NCBI GenBank assembly: GCA_963825505.1
Contig: CAWGTL010000008.1
Coordinates: 62,001 to 126,000 of the forward strand
From: JBBQSN01 sp963825505
Lineage (GTDB): Bacteria > Actinomycetota > Actinomycetes > Actinomycetales > CAWJMD01
Direction: 5' to 3'
DNA: 64,000 nucleotides
The notes below the pieces were generated by a model. It searched no databases, was not told the origin of the DNA, and worked only from the letters and a program-made list of their open reading frames with translations. The translations under genes and the position numbers were made by a program. Of the stretch, positions 41,893-49,483 are shown piece by piece (the stretch's first letter is position 1; every line of letters starts with the position of its first letter).

Positions 41893-43828
41893 GTGCGCTG
41901 GCCCTGGCAGCGGCGCCGGGACGACGAGGCCGCGGCAGGTGCCGCGGTCGACGCGCCGACCTCGTCCGTGTCGCGTCCGCGCGGCCAGTGGCGTGACGTC
42001 GAGCCCCTGCACCCCGTGGGGGCCGCGGAGCTGTCCGCCGCCCAGCCGCTCGGGTTCGTGCGCGCGCTCTCGACCCGGTGGCAGGTGCCGCCGGCGCTGG
42101 AGCCGCTCGGCCACGAGGTGTCGATCACCGCGCCGACCGGGCACGTGCCCGTCGCCGGCGCGCCGGTCACCGGGTACCCGGACCCGCCCGAGCTGGTGTG
42201 GGCGGCCGTGCCCGAGGTCCCTGTCGACGCCGACGCTGACGGCGGGTGGCGCCGTGCGCCCACGCGGGTCGAGCAGCCCCTGGCCGAGCCGGCGGCGGAG
42301 GTCGCACCGCGGTCGGAGGCCGTCGGTGTCCCGCTGCCCGCGCCGCAATCCGCACCGGACGACGGACCCGATCAGGTCGCTGCGGCGCCGCGCGTGCGCG
42401 ACCTGGTCGGTGACCAGGACCCGTTGCCGCTGCAGCGGTCCCGCCACAGCGAGGGGGAGCCGGAGGCGGTCACCGCCGTCGCACCGGGCACCGCCCTGCC
42501 GTCCGACGACGCCGCCCGTCCGTCGGACCTGCCGCCGCGCCGCGCGGTCCCGGCCGCGCAGGAGCCGGTGGCGGCTCCGACCGGGACGCCCAACCTGGCG
42601 CCGGCAGCGGTCGTCCGTCCGCGTCCGGCGCAGCAGGAGCCCGTCGGCCCGCTCGCGGGAGGAGCGCCGTGGCCCGGTCCTGGAGCCGGTCGGTGCGGAC
42701 CGGTCGACGACGTCGGTCGCGCCGGAGACCCCGGTACCGCCCGTCCAGCATCCGCGCCCGGTCCGCCCGGAGCCCGACCCGGACGACCCGGTCCGGTCGG
42801 TCCGTCCTGTCGTGGGCCGCCGCCCGGCTCTGGCCGGCGCGCCGTCCCTGCGTTCCGCCGCCGAGCATCCCGCGGCCGTCGCGGACGTGCCGCCTGCCGC
42901 CGAGCCCGAGCCGCAGCCGTCGGACGACCGGCACGAGGTGCCCGGTCTCGGTGTGCCGGACTGGTTCTCGAGCGGGCCGCTGCGTCCCGCGACCCCGGAG
43001 CCCGACCACGTGCCCGGTCCCGTGCAGCGTCCGGCAGCCCGCGAGACGGTGGCACCCGCGCTGCGCAGGTCGGTCGAGCACCTCGCCGCGCCGTCCGGCG
43101 CCGAGGACCGTGCCGCCGGCCCGGCCCCCGACCTGCCGGTGTCCCGCGGCCCGCGCCGCGTCGCCTGGCCGCTCGAACCGGCCGCCGACGACGCGCCGGC
43201 GGACGACGAGCCGGAGGAGCCTGACGACGCAGCCGATGCCGAGGACGCCGACGACGCGTCGGAGGCCGACGAGGCGGACGCTCCTCCGCAGGTCGCCGCC
43301 CGGGCCGAGCAGGTGGCGGCCCTGGCGTCGTCGGCCGCGCGTCGGGCCGTCCAGCAGGACGTCTTCGCCCCTGAGCCCCGGGTCACTCGGGGCGTGCCCG
43401 CCGTGGCGCCCGCGAGCCCGCGGCGGTTCCGCGTGGGCGCGCCCCTGCCGCGTCCTGCGTCTGCGCGTCCCGTGCCGGCGCCGTCGGGCCTGGCCGCCTT
43501 CGCCGCGGCCTCCCTGGCGGCGGCCGGGGCCGCCGCCGACGACCCGTCGTGGGAGCCCGACCTCGGCCTGCGGGCCGCCGACGACGACCTGTCCGAGCCG
43601 GGCGCGCTGCGTGCGCGCCTGCGACCGTCCGACCTGGGTCTGCCCGGCCTGGACGACGAGGCGCCGGCCGCACCGGCCCGTGCCGCGGACCCCGTGGTCG
43701 ACGACGCGGACGACCTGGACGACCACGAGCCGACACGGTCGGCGGACGAGATCTACGAGCAGGTGCGCGCCCGCCTGCGGCACGAGCTGATGGTGGACCG
43801 CGAGCGGGCGGCGCTGCTCGTGGACTGA
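41893..43828 (+). CDS. Long disordered Pro/Ala/Asp-rich CIS protein, frameshifted
   Basis: GTG at 41893, 3 nt after DUF6760. The first ~253 codons read in one frame (basic start RWPWQRRRDD, then SAAQPLGFVRALSTRWQVPP) and the rest, from about 42655, in the +1 frame to the stop at 43828, ending EIYEQVRARLRHELMVDRER. Removing one G from the GGG at 42657-42659 joins them into about 644 aa. Third-codon-position GC switches frame at the same point. The middle is low-complexity Pro/Ala/Val/Asp; only the two ends look conserved. No domain recognised; position between DUF6760 and the second tube gene is typical for a CIS-specific long unknown. Confidence 0.7.
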
Positions 43829-43841
43829 CGGCGAGGGACGG

Positions 43842-43852
43842 TGTATCTGGGC
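43842..43852 (+). promoter_or_regulatory. TGTATCTGGGC motif before the second tube gene
   Basis: Shares GTATCTGGGC exactly with the site at 38500-38509. Lies 24 nt before the ATG at 43876, between stop and start of adjacent CIS genes. Possible internal promoter or regulator site. Confidence 0.35.
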
Positions 43853-43875
43853 AACGCCCCAGGACTCTTCCAAGC

Positions 43876-44328
43876 ATGTCCCCGTCCTTCGCCGCGTCCG
43901 GCGACCCCGCGCTGGTGATCCGCTTCGGCCTCGTGGTCGAGGGCAAGGACGCGGTGTTCGACAACGTGACCGCCTGCGAGGGGCTGGACGCGCACTACGA
44001 CGTCTACGAGTTCAGCGAGGGCGGGGCCGCGGGTGGGCACAAGCTGCCGACCGGCATCAGCTACTCGAACGTGCGGATCAGCCGGGCGGTCGACCACAAG
44101 AGCGCCGCCCTGGCGCAGTGGTTCGCGGAGGTGCGCACCACGCTCGTGCGCCGCGACGCCGCGGTGATCGCCTACCAGGGGAAGAACCACGAGACGGTCG
44201 TGGCGAGCTGGAACCTGAGAGGGGTCTGGCCCGTGCGCTACAGCGGCCCGAAGTTCTCCTCGGCGGGGACCGCCGCGGCGATCGAGACGATCGAGCTGGC
44301 GCACCTCGGCTTCCACGGGGAGGTCTGA
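43876..44328 (+). CDS. Second CIS tube protein (baseplate-proximal, gp19-like)
   Basis: 150 aa tail tube-family paralog of the 40.9-kb gene: DPALVIRFGLVVEGKDAVFD, TACEGLDAHYDVYEFSEGG and IETIELAHLGFHGEV. In CIS particles the second and third tube paralogs form rings joining spike to tube; position just before the LysM adaptor supports that. ATG at 43876; AGGAC 11 nt upstream. Stop overlaps the next ATG. Confidence 0.9.
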   Translation: MSPSFAASGDPALVIRFGLVVEGKDAVFDNVTACEGLDAHYDVYEFSEGGAAGGHKLPTGISYSNVRISRAVDHKSAALAQWFAEVRTTLVRRDAAVIAYQGKNHETVVASWNLRGVWPVRYSGPKFSSAGTAAAIETIELAHLGFHGEV

Positions 44329-45008
44329 TGGGCGGGCTCGAGAAGGCCAAGCTGGTCTCGGAGGAGGACGGGGCCACCCTGGTCTTCCACTACAACCCCG
44401 CCAGCATCTCGATGAGGACCGGCGCCAGGTTCGCGCGGCCGCGGCCGGCCCGGGGCGCGAAGACCGCCCCGGCGACCGACTTCATCTCGGCCGAGCAGGT
44501 CGTCTACACGATGGACATCGTCCTGGACACCACCGACGACGTCCCCCGGAAGGTCCCCGAGGCGATCACGCAGCTGGTCGACTGGACCCGGCCGAGCGCG
44601 GCGTCGCTCAAGACCAAGAAGCCGTCGCCGCCGCTGCTGGTGCTGCAGTGGGGCAAGCGGCACTGGGGTCCGGTGCACATCACCAAGCTCAAGGTCGACC
44701 ACACGCTGTTCTCGCCCGAGGGCGAGCCGGTGCGGGCGAAGGTGAACCTGCGCCTGACCGAGAAGGTCACCGAGCCGGGTCGGACCAACCCGACCTCCGG
44801 CGGGTCGCCGGACCGGCGACGGGTGCTGGTCGAGGGGAGCGACGGCCTGGGCCAGGTGGCCCAGCGCGAGTACGGAGACCCCAACCTGTGGCGCGCCGTC
44901 GCGGCCGCCAACGGCATCGACGACCCCACCCGCGTGCCGCGCGGCACCCCGCTCCTGCTGCCGCCCGCGTGGGACGCCCGCGAGGACGAGGAGGGTCGAC
45001 GTGCCTGA
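44328..45008 (+). CDS. CIS baseplate adaptor with LysM domain (Afp7/gp53-like)
   Basis: 226 aa. N-terminal CIS tube/adaptor domain (LVFHYNPASISMRTGARFAR; VDHTLFSPEGEPVRAKVNLR) and C-terminal LysM (about 165-215: SDGLGQVAQREYGDPNLWRA ... PRGTPLLLPPAW). In phage and CIS baseplates the LysM protein clamps the tube to the spike. Coupled to both neighbours (1-nt and 8-nt overlaps). Confidence 0.9.
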   Translation: MGGLEKAKLVSEEDGATLVFHYNPASISMRTGARFARPRPARGAKTAPATDFISAEQVVYTMDIVLDTTDDVPRKVPEAITQLVDWTRPSAASLKTKKPSPPLLVLQWGKRHWGPVHITKLKVDHTLFSPEGEPVRAKVNLRLTEKVTEPGRTNPTSGGSPDRRRVLVEGSDGLGQVAQREYGDPNLWRAVAAANGIDDPTRVPRGTPLLLPPAWDAREDEEGRRA

Positions 45009-46728
45009 GATCCGTTCGCACGGAGCCCAACCGGTCCTGGTGCTCGACGGGATCGAGCTCCGCTCCGACCTCGCGGAGCTGGTGGCGGCTGTGGTCGTCG
45101 ACACCAACCTGCACCAGCCCGACATGGTGCAGGTGACGCTGCGCGACCCGGGCCACGACGTGCTCGAGCAGCTGCACGTGCGTGTCGGCAGCACCTTGAC
45201 GGTCAGTGCCACCCAGCTGGGGGACGGACGGCAGACCGAGCTCGTGCAGGCCGAGATCACCGCGTTGGAGCGCGATCTCGGCGCGGACGGCTCGACGGCC
45301 GTGCTGCGGGGATTCGACCGGTCGCACCGGCTGAGCCGTGGACGCCGCACCGCCACGTACAACGACGTCACCGACTCCGACGTGGTGCGGCAGGTGGCCG
45401 ACCGCGCGGGCGTCGAGCTCGGCCGGGTCGACGCGACCTCCACGACGCACCAGCACGTCTCGCAGGTGAACGCCACGGACTGGGACTTCCTCACGGCCCG
45501 CGCCCGCGAGACGGGGCACGACCTGCGGGTGGTCGGCGGCCGGCTCGACTGGCGCCGTCCGACGGAGGCCGCCGAGGCGCCCGAGCCTGCGCGGTCGCTG
45601 GAGCAGGACGCGGCGCCCCTGCAGCTCGTGGTCGGCACGAACCTGCTCTCGTTCCGGCCGCGCGTGACGGCGGCGTCGCAGGTCGATGACGTCACGGTCC
45701 GCGGCTGGGACCCCGTCGCGAAGAAGGCCGTCGTCGGCCGGGCGACGGCGGCGAGTGACGCCGCGTCGGTCGCGGTGTCACCGGGCGAGCTGGCCGGCGC
45801 CTTCGGGAGCGCGCAGGACGTGTGCGTCACGCGCCCGCTCTCCTCGCAGACCGAGGCCGACGCCGCGGCGACCGCCCTCGCCGAGAGCCTCGCCGGGGTG
45901 CACGCCGAGGCCGAGGGCGTCGCGGCCGGCGACCCGCGCCTGCGCGCGGGGGTCGCGGTCTCGGTGGGGCACGCGGGCTGGCCGTTCGACGGGCGCTACA
46001 CGCTCACCTCGGCCCGTCACGTCTACGACGACGCCGGCTACCGCACGTACCTGGGGGTCAGCGGCCGCACCGAGCGCTCGCTGCTGCGGCTGACCGGTGC
46101 TCCGGCGGCGCCGGCCGCGCTGGTCAACGGTGTCGTGGTCGCCCTCGTCACCGACGTGGACGACCCCGACCGCGCCGGGCGCGTCAAGGTGTCGTTCCCG
46201 TGGCTGTCCGACGACTACGAGAGCTGGTGGGCCCGGGTCGCGCAGCTCGGCGCGGGCGACCAGCGCGGCGCGGTGTGGCTGCCCGAGGTCAACGACGAGG
46301 TCCTGGTCGCCTTCGAGCACGGCGACACCCGGCGCCCGTACGTGGTCGGCAGCCTCTACAACGGCGTGGACCTGCCGCGGCTCGGCGACGGCCTGGTCGA
46401 CGCCTCGACCGGCGGGATCAAGCGGCGCGGCTTCGTGTCCAAGGCCGGGCACCGGCTGGTGTTCCTCGACGACGACGCGAAGAGCGGCGTCGCCCTCGTG
46501 AGCGGGGACGACTCGCTGCGGATCGCGATGAAGCAGACCGACACCACGATCACGATCAGCTCCGGCGGCGCGGTCACCATCACCGGCTCGAGCGAGGTGA
46601 GCGTCACCAGTGACGGCTCGATCAGCCTCGAGGCGGGAAGCACGTTGACGCTCAAGGGATCAGGCGGCGTGACGATCGACGGCGGCCCGCAGGTCGAGGT
46701 CACCGGCGGCCTCATCAAGCTGAACTGA
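45001..46728 (+). CDS. VgrG-like baseplate hub/spike protein
   Basis: 575 aa. Phage late-control D/gp27-like hub domain (to ~residue 340, with LVLDGIELRSDLAELVAAVV), gp5-type OB domain (~375-455: GVVVALVTDVDDPDRAGRVK; ARVAQLGAGDQRGAVWLPEV) and a C-terminal beta-helix of repeated Thr/Ile/Ser strands (TITISSGGAVTITGSSEVSV). Forms the trimeric spike. No extra effector domain is visible at the C-terminus. GTG at 45001, overlapping the LysM gene by 8 nt. Confidence 0.93.
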   Translation: MPEIRSHGAQPVLVLDGIELRSDLAELVAAVVVDTNLHQPDMVQVTLRDPGHDVLEQLHVRVGSTLTVSATQLGDGRQTELVQAEITALERDLGADGSTAVLRGFDRSHRLSRGRRTATYNDVTDSDVVRQVADRAGVELGRVDATSTTHQHVSQVNATDWDFLTARARETGHDLRVVGGRLDWRRPTEAAEAPEPARSLEQDAAPLQLVVGTNLLSFRPRVTAASQVDDVTVRGWDPVAKKAVVGRATAASDAASVAVSPGELAGAFGSAQDVCVTRPLSSQTEADAAATALAESLAGVHAEAEGVAAGDPRLRAGVAVSVGHAGWPFDGRYTLTSARHVYDDAGYRTYLGVSGRTERSLLRLTGAPAAPAALVNGVVVALVTDVDDPDRAGRVKVSFPWLSDDYESWWARVAQLGAGDQRGAVWLPEVNDEVLVAFEHGDTRRPYVVGSLYNGVDLPRLGDGLVDASTGGIKRRGFVSKAGHRLVFLDDDAKSGVALVSGDDSLRIAMKQTDTTITISSGGAVTITGSSEVSVTSDGSISLEAGSTLTLKGSGGVTIDGGPQVEVTGGLIKLN

Positions 46729-46744
46729 GAAGGAGGAGACCACG

Positions 46745-47137
46745 ATGGGAGCACCCGCAGCCGTGCTCGGCGACAAGATCACGGCCACCTGCTCGATCCA
46801 CCTGGTGCCCAACCCCGCGTCCGGGGCGCCGCAGCCCGGTCCGCCGATGCCGTTCAGTGCACCGGTCACCACGGGGACGTGTGCCACCGTGCAGGTCGGC
46901 GGGAAGCCGGTGGTGGTCATGGGGTCGCAGGGGCAGTGCACGCCGCCGCAGGTGGGTCTGCACCCGAGCGACCCGTTGATGGCGCCGCCGGCCCAGCTCG
47001 GTGCCGTGGTGCAGGCCAGCGCGACCGTCCTCGCCGGCGGGACGCCGATGGCACGCTCCGGCGACTCGTGCACCGCGTGCGGGATGCCGGGCGCGACCCT
47101 GGTGGGCACCGGTGCCACCGTCCAGGTAGGTGGTTGA
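46745..47137 (+). CDS. PAAR-like spike tip protein
   Basis: 130 aa with repeated Gly/Val beta-hairpins (GAPAAVLGDKITATCSIH; VQVGGKPVVVMGSQGQ; VLAGGTPMARSGDSCTACG), the pattern of PAAR/DUF4280-type cones that cap VgrG spikes. His/Cys residues may bind the tip metal. AAGGAGGAG at 46730 precedes the ATG. No fused toxin. Confidence 0.88.
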   Translation: MGAPAAVLGDKITATCSIHLVPNPASGAPQPGPPMPFSAPVTTGTCATVQVGGKPVVVMGSQGQCTPPQVGLHPSDPLMAPPAQLGAVVQASATVLAGGTPMARSGDSCTACGMPGATLVGTGATVQVGG

Positions 47138-47138
47138 C

Positions 47139-47543
47139 GTGGCGCAGCAGGTCGACTTCGTCGGGCGGGGGTTCGCGTTCCCGATGGGCGCCAACCCGTC
47201 CGGCGGCACCGCGATGGTCGGCGGCACCCACAACATCGAGCAGGCCATGCTGCTGGTGCTGGGCACCGCCAAGGGCGAGCGGCCGATGCGACCCGAGTTC
47301 GGGTGCGGCATCCACGAGCTCGTCTTCGACACGGTCGACCCGGCGCTGGTCGGACGGGTCTCGCGCGAGGTGTCGGAGTCGCTCACGCGCTGGGTCCCGC
47401 GGATCGAGGTCAAGGACGTGACGGCCTCGGCCGACCCGGCGTCCCCGTCCACGCTGCTGGTCGACGTCGCGTACCTGGTCAAGGCCACCAACGACCAGCG
47501 CAACCTGGTCTTCCCCTTCTACTCGATCCCGGAGCACGAGTGA
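47139..47543 (+). CDS. GPW/gp25 family baseplate wedge protein
   Basis: 134 aa. QVDFVGRGFAFPMGANPSGG with IEQAMLLVLGTAKGERPMRP and EFGCGIHELVFDTVDPAL match the gp25 fold of phage, T6SS and CIS baseplates that links sheath to wedge. GTG at 47139 has AGGTGG at good spacing; an in-frame GTG nine bases upstream would overlap the PAAR gene. Stop shares a base with the next ATG. Confidence 0.92.
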   Translation: MAQQVDFVGRGFAFPMGANPSGGTAMVGGTHNIEQAMLLVLGTAKGERPMRPEFGCGIHELVFDTVDPALVGRVSREVSESLTRWVPRIEVKDVTASADPASPSTLLVDVAYLVKATNDQRNLVFPFYSIPEHE

Positions 47544-49483
47544 TGACCCTGCCGGTGCCCAACCTCGACGACCGCCGCTTCCAGGACTTCGTCGACGACG
47601 CCAAGCGGATGGTGCAGCGGCGCTGCCCCGAGTGGACCGACCACAACGTCTCCGACCCGGGCGTGACGTTGATCGAGGCGTTCGCCGCCATGGCCGACCA
47701 GATCGTCTACCGGCTCAACCGCGTCCCCGACCTGCACTACCTGAAGTTCCTGGAGCTGATCGGGGTGCGGCTGTTCCCGGCCACCGCCGCCCGCGTCCCC
47801 ATGACGTTCTGGCTCTCTGCGCCCCAGCGCGACGTCGTGCACGTGCCGGCCGGCACCGAGGTCGCGACCCGGCGCACGCCCGACGCGGAGCCGGTCGTGT
47901 TCGGGACCGTCCGACCGCTGTCCGTCGTGCCCACCGCGCTGGTCGGGCTGCGGACGGTGGACGCCCGCGGTGCCGGCGCGGACCACACCGACGAGCTCGA
48001 CGGCGGGCCGTGGGTCCGGTGCTTCTCCGACGTGCCGCAGCCGGAGGAGACGGTGATGTTCGGCCTGTCCGAGGCCGCGCCGTCGTGCGCGGTGGCGCTG
48101 CGGCTCGGCTGCCACGTCGAGGGCATCGGCGTCGACCCGGACGCGCCACCTCTGGTCTGGGAGGCGTGGACGGCGGACGGCTGGGTCGCCTGCGACCTCG
48201 AGCGCGACGAGACCAGGGCGCTCAACACCGCCGGAGACGTGGTGCTGCACCTGCCGGACGACCACACCACGTCCGTCGTCGCAGGGATCCGCGCCGGCTG
48301 GGTGCGCGCCCGTGTGGTGGACGTGCCTGAGGGCACGCCGAGGTACACGTCCTCGCCTCGGCTGCGCGGCGCCCAGGCGTTCACCATCGGCGGCACCGTC
48401 GAGGCGGTGAACGCCCGGACGATCCTCGCCGAGACCCTCGGCGTGACCGAAGGTGTCGCGGGGCAGCGCTTCACCGTCAGCCGCACGCCGGTGCTGCCGC
48501 CGGACGAGGCACTGGTCGTCGAGGTCTCCGGTGCGGAGGGTTGGCAGCCGTGGACCCAGGTGCACGGATTTGCCGACAGCGGCCCGGACGACAGGCACTT
48601 CGTCCTCGACGCCGTCACCGGCACCCTGTCGTTCGGCCCGAACGTGCGGCTCGAGGACGGCACGGTGCGCCAGTACGGCGCCGTCCCCGAGCGGGCGGCG
48701 ACCGTGCGGGTCCGGGCCTACCGCAGCGGGGGTGGCGCGCGGGGGAACGTCAGCGCGCACACCCTGGAGGTGCTGCGCTCGTCGATCCCGTACGTGTCGA
48801 AGGTCGGCAACCGGGTGGCCGCGCGCGGCGGCCGCGACGCCGAGGACGTCGAGAACGCCAAGCTGCGAGGGCCGTTGGAGCTGCGCGGCACCCACCGCGC
48901 GGTGACGCTCGAGGACTACGAGCAGATCGCTGCGGGGGCGGCCCACGAGGTCGCGCGGGTCCGCGCGGTGCCCGAGAGCGGTGGGACCGTGCGGGTCCTG
49001 CTGGTGCCGGCGAGCGGGGACGGCACGAGCCGCCGCCCGTTCGCCGACCTGCAGCCCGCCGAGGACACGCTGCGCCGGGTGGCGGCGGCGATCGAGGCCC
49101 GCCGGGTCATCGGCGCGCAGGTGCTGGTGGAACCGCCGGTGTACCGGGGCCTCACCGTGGTGGCGCACCTGAGGTCGCTGCCGGGGCACGCCCCGCAGAC
49201 CGTGCACACCGCGGCCCTCGAGGCGCTCTACCGGTACCACGACCCGGTGGTCGGGGGCGCGGACGGGACGGGGTGGGAGTTCGGCCGCTCGGTGCAGTAC
49301 GGCGAGGTCTTCGCGGTGCTGCAACGGGTGCGCGGCGTCGACGTCGTCGAGGACGTGCGGCTGTTCCCCGCCGATCCCGTTTCCGGGCACCGGGGCGAGG
49401 CGACCCGCAAGGTCGAGCTGGAGCCGACGGCGCTGGTCTTCGGCTACGACCACCAGGTGCGGGTGACACCGTGCGAGGACTAG
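47543..49483 (+). CDS. Baseplate J/gp47-like protein (Afp11/gp6-like wedge)
   Basis: 646 aa. N-terminus DDRRFQDFVDDAKRMVQRRC then PEWTDHNVSDPGVTLIEAFA is the conserved start of CIS baseplate J proteins; the C-terminal part has RLEDGTVRQYGAVPERAATV, LRGTHRAVTLEDYEQIAAGA and PVYRGLTVVAHLRS. Builds the hexagonal baseplate ring with the gpI protein. Central Thr/Val-rich region (about 100-330) is an inserted domain usual for CIS. Ends at TAG overlapping the next GTG. Confidence 0.92.
   Translation: MTLPVPNLDDRRFQDFVDDAKRMVQRRCPEWTDHNVSDPGVTLIEAFAAMADQIVYRLNRVPDLHYLKFLELIGVRLFPATAARVPMTFWLSAPQRDVVHVPAGTEVATRRTPDAEPVVFGTVRPLSVVPTALVGLRTVDARGAGADHTDELDGGPWVRCFSDVPQPEETVMFGLSEAAPSCAVALRLGCHVEGIGVDPDAPPLVWEAWTADGWVACDLERDETRALNTAGDVVLHLPDDHTTSVVAGIRAGWVRARVVDVPEGTPRYTSSPRLRGAQAFTIGGTVEAVNARTILAETLGVTEGVAGQRFTVSRTPVLPPDEALVVEVSGAEGWQPWTQVHGFADSGPDDRHFVLDAVTGTLSFGPNVRLEDGTVRQYGAVPERAATVRVRAYRSGGGARGNVSAHTLEVLRSSIPYVSKVGNRVAARGGRDAEDVENAKLRGPLELRGTHRAVTLEDYEQIAAGAAHEVARVRAVPESGGTVRVLLVPASGDGTSRRPFADLQPAEDTLRRVAAAIEARRVIGAQVLVEPPVYRGLTVVAHLRSLPGHAPQTVHTAALEALYRYHDPVVGGADGTGWEFGRSVQYGEVFAVLQRVRGVDVVEDVRLFPADPVSGHRGEATRKVELEPTALVFGYDHQVRVTPCED

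Noticed and set aside
39324..47543. Type VI secretion system or prophage tail
   Set aside because: No TssJLM membrane complex, no ClpV, no capsid, terminase, portal or integrase genes; gene set matches a Streptomyces-like CIS.
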